This document shows, piece by piece, positions 1 through 5,015 of a DNA stretch of 11,719 nt. This DNA comes from DASYSA01 sp036003885 (GTDB lineage Bacteria > Acidobacteriota > Blastocatellia > UBA7656). Location of the stretch: positions 1 to 11,719 of the forward strand of contig DASYSA010000141.1 in the NCBI GenBank assembly GCA_036003885.1, given 5' to 3'. Each line of letters opens with the position of its first letter. The stretch's first letter is position 1. Under the pieces are notes generated by a model. It did not search any database, was not told where the DNA came from, and saw only the letters and a list, made by a program, of their open reading frames with translations. A program made the position numbers and the translations under genes.

Positions 1-115
1 CACAACGACGGTCAACTGACGAACTCCTCGTTTCTCGTTTCTCGTTGCTCGTTTTCGAATCTACGCCTTATCAGGAACGCGAAACGAGCAACGAGAAACG
101 AGAAACGAGTTCTTC
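1..115. repeat. Inverted pair of heptamer arrays (CTCGTTT type)
   Basis: Positions 27-54 read as four 7-bp units (CTCGTTT, CTCGTTT, CTCGTTG, CTCGTTT). Positions 82-109 are the exact reverse complement of all 28 bases, including the single variant unit, with a 27-nt loop between. Transcribed, this would be a 28-bp stem. It ends 6 nt short of the stop codon of the minus-strand gene at 116-1033, so it could act as a 3'-end hairpin for that transcript, but there is no clear U-tract. A possible end of an upstream plus-strand reading frame (TGA at 17-19) cannot be assessed at the window edge. Confidence 0.9.
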
Positions 116-1033
116 TCAGGCTCTGCGAATCAGGTGCTTCAGTTCACCTCGTCCATGACTTGACTGCGCCTCAATGACGATAGCGGCGGTGCCGGCGCTG
201 AATGCGGGAAGCACCAGATTGAAGCTGACCACTCCGTCGGTGCCGGTGCGGCCGAGGTAGACCTGAGGCTTGAAGGCCGTGCCGATTATCTTGATTGTCA
301 CGATCGCGCCGGGTTCGTCAACGGTCTCATGCACGACCTGCACTCGAAGGCCTATGCTCTTGCCGGCGATGAACGAATTGGGAGCGATTACTTTCAAATC
401 GAGCCTTCCCTGCTCCGAGGTGCGCTTCACGTAGTCGGAGATCACCTCGTCAAGGTTCAGCCCTCCGGTTGTAGAGGGAAGCGACGCCGGAGCCTTTGCA
501 GGCAGGCTCCTGGACTGCGGTGAAGCCGGGTGCTGCTGCGCTTCAGGAGGCTGGACCGCCTTAGGAGGAGGCGCGGCAGAAGAACTGGAGCGGCTCGCCG
601 CTGGACGCCCTGGAGAGTGCCGGGCTGGGGGAGGCGACGCTGCCGGCTTGGGAGATGGCGGCTTGGGTTCCACGGTAGCAACGGGCTCCTCGAGCTTCCC
701 CTCGACTTTCTCTCCAACCCGCTCTTCGGCCTTTGCTTCAACCTTTAGTTCTCGGCCCTTCTCGTCGGTCGCCAGGTGAATAAGTTCATCTATTCTGCCG
801 GCACGAATGGCCGCAATTACGACTTGATGTTGTCGCCTCAACATTGATGCGATCGCGTCTTCGGTGGCTCCCTGTCTCAGCTGGTCAGCATAAGGAGATA
901 TCTTTTTGGCGATGATAGTGCCCCCAATATACACGAGCGACTCGAGAACGGGATTGTCTCTCCCTCGAGCCTCTGTCTGCACGTGGTAGACACTGCCTTC
1001 GTGCTTCACGTCTGTGTTGAAGCCGGTGATCAT
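116..1033 (-). CDS. Uncharacterised two-domain protein with Pro/Ala-rich linker
   Basis: I do not recognise a named function. The 305-aa product has three parts. Residues 1 to about 95 form a compact domain opening MITGFNTDV and containing YHVQTEARGRDNPV and an ESLVYIGG strand. This resembles an N-terminal module I associate with uncharacterised proteins of Acidobacteriota and related phyla (memory, not a search). Residues about 110-190 are a Lys/Glu-rich then Pro/Ala/Ser-rich, probably disordered linker. Residues about 205-305 look like a beta-sandwich (Ig-like or macroglobulin-like), alternating hydrophobic strands with a GRTGTDGVVSF turn. There is no signal peptide or membrane segment. The ATG at 1031-1033 has no Shine-Dalgarno; a promoter-like pair lies just upstream, so the mRNA may be leaderless. 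It is divergent from the Lon-domain gene. The reading frame is convincing, the function unknown. Confidence 0.85.
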   Translation of the reverse strand: MITGFNTDVKHEGSVYHVQTEARGRDNPVLESLVYIGGTIIAKKISPYADQLRQGATEDAIASMLRRQHQVVIAAIRAGRIDELIHLATDEKGRELKVEAKAEERVGEKVEGKLEEPVATVEPKPPSPKPAASPPPARHSPGRPAASRSSSSAAPPPKAVQPPEAQQHPASPQSRSLPAKAPASLPSTTGGLNLDEVISDYVKRTSEQGRLDLKVIAPNSFIAGKSIGLRVQVVHETVDEPGAIVTIKIIGTAFKPQVYLGRTGTDGVVSFNLVLPAFSAGTAAIVIEAQSSHGRGELKHLIRRA

Positions 1034-1042
1034 CTGTTGTCG

Positions 1043-1071
1043 AAAGTAGCATAGCGCTTATGGCGCGTCAA
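1043..1071 (-). promoter_or_regulatory. Candidate promoter for the 116-1033 gene, possibly leaderless
   Basis: On the minus strand a TTGACG box (1071-1066) is followed by a 17-nt spacer and TACTTT (1048-1043). A start site about 7 nt later would fall within a few bases of the ATG at 1033, leaving almost no 5' leader. This fits the absence of a Shine-Dalgarno. The -35 match is good and the -10 match weak. Confidence 0.35.
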
Positions 1072-1080
1072 TAATGGGGT

Positions 1081-1191
1081 CGTTTCGCGTTTTACGTTTT
1101 ACGTTTTGCGTTTTACGGGGCATTGTAGATTTTGGATTGACCTGCACACTCCAAACAGAAACGTAAAACGCAAAACGTCAAACGCCGAACG
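1081..1191. repeat. Inverted pair of heptamer arrays (CGTTTTA type)
   Basis: Positions 1088-1117 read as units CGTTTTA, CGTTTTA, CGTTTTG, CGTTTTA plus CG. Positions 1162-1191 are the reverse complement with 26 of 30 positions matching; the 16 bases nearest the loop are perfect. The loop is 44 nt. The array sits between two divergent genes, so it occupies or borders both promoters: the right arm covers the -35 region of the Lon-domain gene. Confidence 0.88.
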
Positions 1192-1196
1192 AATGT

Positions 1197-1202
1197 TATA
1201 AT
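1197..1202 (+). promoter_or_regulatory. Perfect TATAAT -10 box directly before the LonN start
   Basis: TATAAT at 1197-1202 lies 8 nt before the ATG at 1211. Transcription would be expected to start at about 1209-1211, which would give a leaderless mRNA beginning at or near the start codon. No TTGACA-like -35 is obvious, since the expected position lies in the right arm of the heptamer repeat. No Shine-Dalgarno precedes the ATG. Confidence 0.5.
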
Positions 1203-1210
1203 GCCCCGGT

Positions 1211-1894
1211 ATGGAACTCGAGGGTCTCGAAAGACTGGAGGAACTCCCCATATTCCCGCTGGCGACCGTCCTCTTTCCCGGGGCTGTGATGCCGCTTCAC
1301 ATCTTTGAAGAACGCTATAAACAAATGATTCGTTTTGCAACGGACAATGGCGATCTCTTCGGGCTTTCATATCGCGCCGATGCCCAGGTTGATGTCGACA
1401 CATTTCTGGATCCGGGCAGTGTCGGATGCCTCGCCAGGATAAGCGCGTCTATGCCGCTCGAAGAAGGCAGGATAAATCTGATCGCCATTGGAGTCGTCCG
1501 TTACAGGATACTGGAGATCAAACAACTCGTGCCTTTTCTTCTTGCCAGGGTCGAGCCCTTTCGCGACGACACAGAACGGGACTCGGGAGTTGAAGAACTG
1601 TTCACGGAGATCAGAGGGCTGTGCGTGAGATTTCTGGTCGTCGCCGGCATCCTGGACGAGTCAGGAGATCCGCTCGATAAGAACCTTCCAGAAGAGGCAG
1701 AGGCCTTCTCTCTACTGCTCTCCTCGCTCCTTCCTATCGAAAATGGCGCGAAGCAGGCGCTGCTCGAAATAACTTCGACCAGGCTGAGGCTCACTCGCCT
1801 GAAGAGTCATGTTGTCACGGCGATTGCGGACTACAACAACCATCAGATGATGCAGGAGCGCGCCAAAGGAAACGGCAAGGGAAACCTGAAGTGA
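1211..1894 (+). CDS. Stand-alone Lon N-terminal (LON substrate-binding) domain protein
   Basis: The 227-aa product is the N-terminal substrate-recognition domain of Lon protease without the AAA+ ATPase or Ser-Lys protease. The diagnostic start is ELPIFPLATVLFPGAVMPL (residues about 12-30) followed by HIFEERYKQMI. A Gly-rich beta region and then a helical part follow (about 120-205), as in free LonN proteins. It is probably cytoplasmic. Free LonN proteins are widespread; adaptor-like or substrate-binding roles have been suggested, but the function is not settled. It cannot be a protease by itself. ATG 1211 is the only sensible start, because the in-frame ATG at 1193 hits a stop (TAA) two codons later. 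The mRNA is probably leaderless. A GAATTTC array follows immediately at its stop codon, and the next gene converges on it. Confidence 0.92.
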   Translation: MELEGLERLEELPIFPLATVLFPGAVMPLHIFEERYKQMIRFATDNGDLFGLSYRADAQVDVDTFLDPGSVGCLARISASMPLEEGRINLIAIGVVRYRILEIKQLVPFLLARVEPFRDDTERDSGVEELFTEIRGLCVRFLVVAGILDESGDPLDKNLPEEAEAFSLLLSSLLPIENGAKQALLEITSTRLRLTRLKSHVVTAIADYNNHQMMQERAKGNGKGNLK

Positions 1895-1926
1895 ATTCGA
1901 ATTTCGAATTTCGAATTTCGAATTTC
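1893..1926. repeat. Tandem heptamer array GAATTTC x4
   Basis: GAATTC (1893-1898) is followed by four exact copies of GAATTTC (1899-1926). The array starts inside the TGA stop of the LonN gene and fills most of the 38-nt gap between two convergent genes. It is near-palindromic (each GAATTTC overlaps GAAATTC on the other strand), so it can fold alone without a separate second arm. Confidence 0.92.
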
Positions 1927-1932
1927 CTTTTC

Positions 1933-2985
1933 CTAACCCGCGAGGTAACTCCTGATCGTTTCCCCGGCTTCGCGTGTGGAGAGATTCCCGCCAATATCGC
2001 TCGTCGTCTCCCCGTCCCGAATTGCGCGTTCAACTGCAGCTTCGACTTTCTTTGCAGCCTCGCCATATCCCAGGTAATCGAGCATCATCGCCGCGGTGAG
2101 AATAGCCGCGATTGGATTCGCGACATTCTTGCCGGCAAATTGAGGCGCACTTCCGTGCACGGGCTCGAATAGGGACACTCTTCCCGGATGTAAGTTTCCC
2201 GATGCGGCCAATCCCAATCCTCCCTGCAGGGCAGCGCCGAGATCGGTTATGATGTCTCCAAAAAGATTGTTGGTCACGATGACATCGAACCTGCCCGGGT
2301 CGAGAACCATCCACATAGTGAGCACGTCTACATACAGATGATTCGCTTCGATGTCGGGATAGCCTTCCGCCACCTGCTTGAACGTTCGCTGCCACAAGTC
2401 GTGCCCGTAAGTGAGCACGTTCGACTTGTCGGTCATTGTCACTCGCTTGCGCCCGTGAATACGAGCGTATTCGAATGCTGCGATTATGATGCGCTCGACG
2501 CCCTTGCGTGTGTTGATCTCTTCCTGAACGGCAATCTCATCCGCCGACCCCTTCTTGAAGTTCCCTCCCATAAAGACGTACATCCCCTCCGTGTTCTCGC
2601 GAAACACCACGAAATTCACATCCGAAGTCCCCCGCTCTTTGAGTGGGCAGAGTCGGGAATCGAGCAGCTTGATCGGACGGAGATTGATGTACAGATCGAG
2701 GCCGATGCGCATCCCGAGCAGGATATCGGCAGCGTGCTTGTTGTTCGGCACTCGGGGATCGCCGAACGCGCCCGCCAGTATCGCACCGTAGTCGGCCGAT
2801 AACATCTCGAGCGCCCCCTCCGGCAGCGTCACACCGGTCTTCAGGTAGCTCTCAGCGCCCCAATCAAAGGACGTCAGGGAGAGGTCGAGGCCGAACAGGC
2901 CCCGCGCCAACTCCACTGTCTGCACAGCCTCGGCTATAACCTCGGGACCTATGCCATCTCCGGGTATCACTGCGACGCGCTTCAA
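1933..2985 (-). CDS. 3-isopropylmalate dehydrogenase-family (beta-decarboxylating) dehydrogenase
   Basis: The 350-aa protein is a full-length member of the isocitrate/isopropylmalate dehydrogenase family. These enzymes oxidise a malate-type substrate with NAD(P) and then decarboxylate it, using Mg/Mn. Landmarks: VIPGDGIGPEV (6-16), substrate arginines R93, R103 and R129 (ILLGMR, NLRP, FRENTEG), Y136, K187 and N189 (TDKSNVL), metal-binding aspartates D220, D244 and D248, and EPVHGSAP (274-281). The Leu-Leu pair before R93 fits isopropylmalate rather than isocitrate. However, FRENTEGMY differs from the RELTGGIY of classical LeuB and is closer to tartrate or isocitrate types, and the usual coenzyme Asp after HGSAP is Gln (Q282). 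The start is TTG at 2985-2983, preceded by GGAGG with a short 4-nt gap. It lies 10 nt after the M28 gene, in the same operon. No other leucine-pathway gene is in the window, so leuB is likely but unproven. Confidence 0.9.
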   Translation of the reverse strand: MKRVAVIPGDGIGPEVIAEAVQTVELARGLFGLDLSLTSFDWGAESYLKTGVTLPEGALEMLSADYGAILAGAFGDPRVPNNKHAADILLGMRIGLDLYINLRPIKLLDSRLCPLKERGTSDVNFVVFRENTEGMYVFMGGNFKKGSADEIAVQEEINTRKGVERIIIAAFEYARIHGRKRVTMTDKSNVLTYGHDLWQRTFKQVAEGYPDIEANHLYVDVLTMWMVLDPGRFDVIVTNNLFGDIITDLGAALQGGLGLAASGNLHPGRVSLFEPVHGSAPQFAGKNVANPIAAILTAAMMLDYLGYGEAAKKVEAAVERAIRDGETTSDIGGNLSTREAGETIRSYLAG

Positions 2986-2989
2986 GCTT

Positions 2990-2994
2990 CCTCC
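2990..2994 (-). promoter_or_regulatory. GGAGG ribosome-binding site setting a TTG start
   Basis: GGAGG on the minus strand lies between the TAA stop of the M28 gene and the TTG start of the dehydrogenase. It supports TTG as the start even though no ATG is available, because the only nearby ATG is out of frame and terminates at once. The 4-nt spacing is short, and translational coupling with the upstream gene is likely. Confidence 0.65.
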
Positions 2995-2995
2995 A

Positions 2996-4000
2996 TTACT
3001 GTGGGATACGGGGTTGGGAGTTCGGTTTGGGGTTGTTCAATTGTTTGAAAATCTCAGGAAGAGAACTGAGAACCACATCCGCCACAATCTTGACGCTCTC
3101 GCCGCTTACTTTGTCTATAGTGTCTTGATTGGTGTGCCAGTACTCGTGGTTCGGGCCGTAGTTGAAGTCGATCAAATCCACCGCGGAGATCCCTTCATTC
3201 CTGAAGGGAACGTGGTCGTCCTCCATGGCGGTCTCGTTGGCGAGAAAGAATTTCGCGGCGCCGACTCGCCGGGCGGTGCTCCATATGGCATCAACCAACC
3301 AGGCGCTCGATTCCGCGTCGCGCTTCAGGTCGAGATTCTTGTCGCCGATCATATCGAACAGGATCATGGCCCGCACACGGCTGAGGGAGTGGTCGGCCTG
3401 CATCTCGGCGACGAGCCGACGGCTTCCATAAGTGTTGTCATTCCCGTCCATCGCGCTCCACTCAACGACGGCCTCTTCGCCGTCGAAAAACACGAACCAG
3501 AGCGTGTATTCAGGTTTCGTCTTCGCAAGCACCCGAGCCGTTTCGAGAACGGCCGCTGTGCTCGATGCACCGTCATTGGCCCCGACGAACCCGTCCTGTC
3601 GCTTCGTATCGTAATGACCAGTGATGAGCACCAACTCGGGCTTCTCTCCGGGAAGTTCGGCGATGATGTTCTTCATCGGAACAGCTCCGTGCGGAGTCCT
3701 GGCGGTAAACGGGTCTTCGACGACCTTCAAACCATAGCTCTTGAGTTCACTTTGAATGTAATCCTGAGCCTTACCGATCGCGGCCGAACCTGACGGCCGC
3801 GGCCCTAGTTCGCACATCTTTTTCATGTGTTCGAATGCGCGTCCGGCGCTGAACTCTGATGCCTTTTGGGGCTCGGTCGGGTTCGGGTTTGTATTGCCGA
3901 CCGAGGCCGCTCGATTCTCGCACGCCACGACAAGCATACCCAGCACAGCGAGAGCAATCGCAGACGCGGCTCTGCGGCGTAAGCGGAAGCCTTTGAACAT
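2996..4000 (-). CDS. M28 zinc metallopeptidase / glutaminyl-peptide cyclotransferase-like lipoprotein
   Basis: A 334-aa exported lipoprotein. An Arg-rich N-terminus, a hydrophobic stretch (13-25) and the lipobox LVVAC place lipidated Cys at residue 27. The rest is an M28 fold: ITGHYDTK (H129, D131), GANDGASS (D143), FFDGEEA (E175/E176), FDMIGD (D216), EDDHVPF (about 260-266) and YWHT (H289). The combination of FFDGEEA, a downstream W and YGSR, and EDDHVPF with WHT closely follows glutaminyl cyclases, which turn N-terminal Gln into pyroglutamate. By comparison, D143, E176 and H289 would bind zinc, and E175 and D216 would be catalytic. An aminopeptidase role cannot be excluded. The product acts in the periplasm or at the outer membrane. 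The ATG at 4000 has GGAG about 9 nt upstream. It is cotranscribed with the dehydrogenase 10 nt downstream; the functional link is not evident. Confidence 0.9.
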   Translation of the reverse strand: MFKGFRLRRRAASAIALAVLGMLVVACENRAASVGNTNPNPTEPQKASEFSAGRAFEHMKKMCELGPRPSGSAAIGKAQDYIQSELKSYGLKVVEDPFTARTPHGAVPMKNIIAELPGEKPELVLITGHYDTKRQDGFVGANDGASSTAAVLETARVLAKTKPEYTLWFVFFDGEEAVVEWSAMDGNDNTYGSRRLVAEMQADHSLSRVRAMILFDMIGDKNLDLKRDAESSAWLVDAIWSTARRVGAAKFFLANETAMEDDHVPFRNEGISAVDLIDFNYGPNHEYWHTNQDTIDKVSGESVKIVADVVLSSLPEIFKQLNNPKPNSQPRIPQ

Positions 4001-4048
4001 AGGGTTTACTCCGAGCGGAGACCGGCAGCGACCACGGGTCGTGTCTGC

Positions 4049-4384
4049 CTAAACAAAGCTGAGCTGGGCCAAAGTCTTCGGCTGCTTGTCATCAGCGCTC
4101 GAATCTGACGACCTCATACCGGCCATCCTTCGATCAGCGGTTAGTTGATCAACTGTTACTCGCTCAGTCTTGATGAACGTAACATCCCGCAAGTTAACCA
4201 CAGTAACATCTGTGCACTCGATAGGGTTCTTAGTCGAATAACAGGCTATTACAGCGTAACGGGTCTCGGGCTTTATCAAGCGCGAGTCCAACGGATGGGT
4301 GGTAACGTGATAAACCATCTCGCCATTACTGAATCTAATGAAGAGCTTGAAGAGTTCATCGGGCAGTTTGAGTGCTTCGCTCAT
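4049..4384 (-). CDS. Uncharacterised 111-aa protein, probable small beta-barrel
   Basis: I do not recognise the family. Residues about 8-75 alternate hydrophobic and polar residues in several predicted beta strands (FKLFIRFSNGEMVYHVTT, TRYAVIACYS, VTVVNLRDVTFIKTERV). This is compatible with a small SH3-like or Sm-like barrel. Residues 80-111 are polar and probably disordered. There is no signal peptide or membrane segment, so it is probably cytoplasmic. The ATG at 4384 directly abuts a heptamer array, whose last unit supplies an AGGA ribosome-binding site 5 nt away. The gene lies 48 nt upstream of the M28 gene in the same direction and could belong to the same transcript. A coding call is supported by length, start context and strand consistency with its neighbours; a plus-strand frame over the same interval looks like a shadow. 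Confidence 0.72.
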   Translation of the reverse strand: MSEALKLPDELFKLFIRFSNGEMVYHVTTHPLDSRLIKPETRYAVIACYSTKNPIECTDVTVVNLRDVTFIKTERVTVDQLTADRRMAGMRSSDSSADDKQPKTLAQLSFV

Positions 4385-4467
4385 CTGAGTCCTGAGTGCT
4401 GAGTCCTGAGTGGTGAGTCCTAAATCCTACTCGGTACTCAGCACTCAGCACTTCTCACTTCTCACTG
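4385..4467. repeat. Heptamer array (CTGAGTG/CTGAGTC) with inverted second arm
   Basis: Starting at the base next to the ATG of the 111-aa gene, the plus strand reads in units of 7: CTGAGTC, CTGAGTG, CTGAGTC, CTGAGTG, GTGAGTC. It then degrades and returns as the inverted form (GCACTCA, TCACTTC). The longest perfect pairing is 13 bp, 4392-4404 with 4436-4448. The array fills the entire gap between the 111-aa start and the stop of the 82-aa gene, and its end runs over that stop codon. On the minus strand it forms the 5' leader of the 111-aa gene. Confidence 0.88.
4390..4393 (-). promoter_or_regulatory. AGGA ribosome-binding site embedded in a heptamer unit
   Basis: On the minus strand, AGGA (4393-4390) within the repeat unit CTCAGGA lies 5 nt before the ATG of the 111-aa gene. 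It is the only Shine-Dalgarno-like sequence there. Because it belongs to an array with an inverted partner upstream, the leader could fold and partly hide the site; bases 4392-4404 pair with 4436-4448. Confidence 0.5.
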
Positions 4468-4710
4468 TCCAGCCGGCTGCGCAGGCGCCTCCGATTCGGA
4501 GCACGTGAACACTCCTACGATCTCATCGGCTACCTTCTCCGCCGCGGAAACCATACAATCGGCCAGGTCTCCAAGCATGTCCAGCTCTACTCTCACAAGC
4601 GTCGACATCTTGTCGCCGAAAGGAAGAGCCGCAAAGCCCTGCCTGACTGCCTCGGCCGCTGCGCGCCGTGCCGAATCTCCTGCTCCTTGAGCCTCGCCAT
4701 TTGAACTCAT
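4462..4710 (-). CDS. Uncharacterised 82-aa helical protein
   Basis: No family is recognised. The product has a small polar N-terminus (Gly/Ser/Glu), then an Ala-rich amphipathic helix (about 12-28) and a longer hydrophobic-polar helical stretch (about 34-68, with LVRVELDMLGDLADCMVSA), ending in an acidic/Pro/Ala tail. It may form a helical hairpin or coiled-coil oligomer. There is no signal peptide or transmembrane segment. The start at 4710 is unusually well supported by a 10-nt perfect anti-SD match (4715-4724). This also rules out the longer overlapping frame that reaches 4771. The gene is flanked on both sides by heptamer arrays of the same GAGTGCT/GAGTGCC family. It is upstream of and co-directional with the 111-aa, M28 and dehydrogenase genes. 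Confidence 0.75.
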   Translation of the reverse strand: MSSNGEAQGAGDSARRAAAEAVRQGFAALPFGDKMSTLVRVELDMLGDLADCMVSAAEKVADEIVGVFTCSESEAPAQPAGQ

Positions 4711-4714
4711 TGTC

Positions 4715-4724
4715 GATCACCTCC
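4715..4724 (-). promoter_or_regulatory. Full-length Shine-Dalgarno GGAGGTGATC
   Basis: A perfect 10-nt complement to the 3' end of bacterial 16S rRNA. The GGAGG core is 9 nt from the ATG of the 82-aa gene. It is the strongest ribosome-binding site in the window and suggests high translation of that small protein. Confidence 0.85.
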
Positions 4725-4771
4725 GTTAAACTTCCACCGGCTCGATCACTCTTGCGCGAGCCTTGTTTCAA

Positions 4772-4799
4772 ACTACAGTCAAAGACCCGACGCGGTCAA
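4772..4799 (-). promoter_or_regulatory. Candidate promoter for the 82-aa gene
   Basis: On the minus strand, TTGACC (4799-4794), a 16-nt spacer and TGTAGT (4777-4772) make a sigma70-like pair about 60 nt upstream of the ATG. The heptamer array at 4808-4882 lies just upstream of the -35. The match is moderate and rests on pattern only. Confidence 0.33.
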
Positions 4800-4807
4800 G
4801 CCACTAA

Positions 4808-4882
4808 GCTGAGTGCCGAGTGCCGAGTGCCGAATACTTACCATGCAGCACTCAGGACTCGGCACTCAGGACTCAGCACTCG
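4808..4882. repeat. Inverted pair of heptamer arrays (GCTGAGT/GCCGAGT type)
   Basis: The left arm reads GCTGAGT, GCCGAGT, GCCGAGT, GCCGAAT from 4808. The right arm (4847-4882) reads GCACTCA, GGACTCG, GCACTCA, GGACTCA, GCACTCG. The best perfect pairing is 13 bp, 4809-4821 with 4857-4869. The unit family matches the array at 4385-4467. It lies in the 305-nt gap (4711-5015) between the 82-aa gene and the ligase-like gene. Apart from this array, the Shine-Dalgarno and two promoter candidates, I see nothing else in that gap. Confidence 0.88.
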
Positions 4883-4926
4883 AAGGTCCCGCCTGGCTCC
4901 ACCCGGCGCAAAAGCACAAGCCCGCA

Positions 4927-4955
4927 TTGATTTGACTCTCCCAGCATCATAGAAT
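4927..4955 (+). promoter_or_regulatory. Candidate sigma70 promoter for the ligase-like gene
   Basis: TTGATT (4927-4932), a 17-nt spacer and TAGAAT (4950-4955). Spacing is ideal and the -10 matches 5 of 6 consensus bases. The predicted start at about 4962 gives a leader of roughly 54 nt to the TTG start codon at 5016. Confidence 0.5.
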
Positions 4956-5015
4956 GCTTTTCTCCCACTGGATGCTGCGTCTGGTTAAATGCGAGCGAGT
5001 AGAGGTTGATGCGAC

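Noticed and set aside
1211..1894. Truncated Lon protease pseudogene
   Set aside because: The length and closed frame fit the common stand-alone LonN family, and no AAA+ or protease remnants follow.
1891..2172. Plus-strand frame beginning MNSNFEFRISNF
   Set aside because: Its start is a translation of the GAATTTC array, and the rest is antisense to the well-supported dehydrogenase.
2951..3793. Plus-strand 280-aa frame
   Set aside because: Long but fully antisense to the M28 gene, which has a lipobox and all metal ligands; a shadow of its codon use.
4523..4771. Minus-strand 82-aa frame overlapping the small helical protein
   Set aside because: Arg/Gly/Ser-rich with no ribosome-binding site; the perfect Shine-Dalgarno at 4715-4724 serves the other frame, starting at 4710.
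4385..4882. Repeat clusters as a CRISPR array
   Set aside because: Units are 7 bp and contiguous, there are no unique spacers of constant length, and no cas gene is present.
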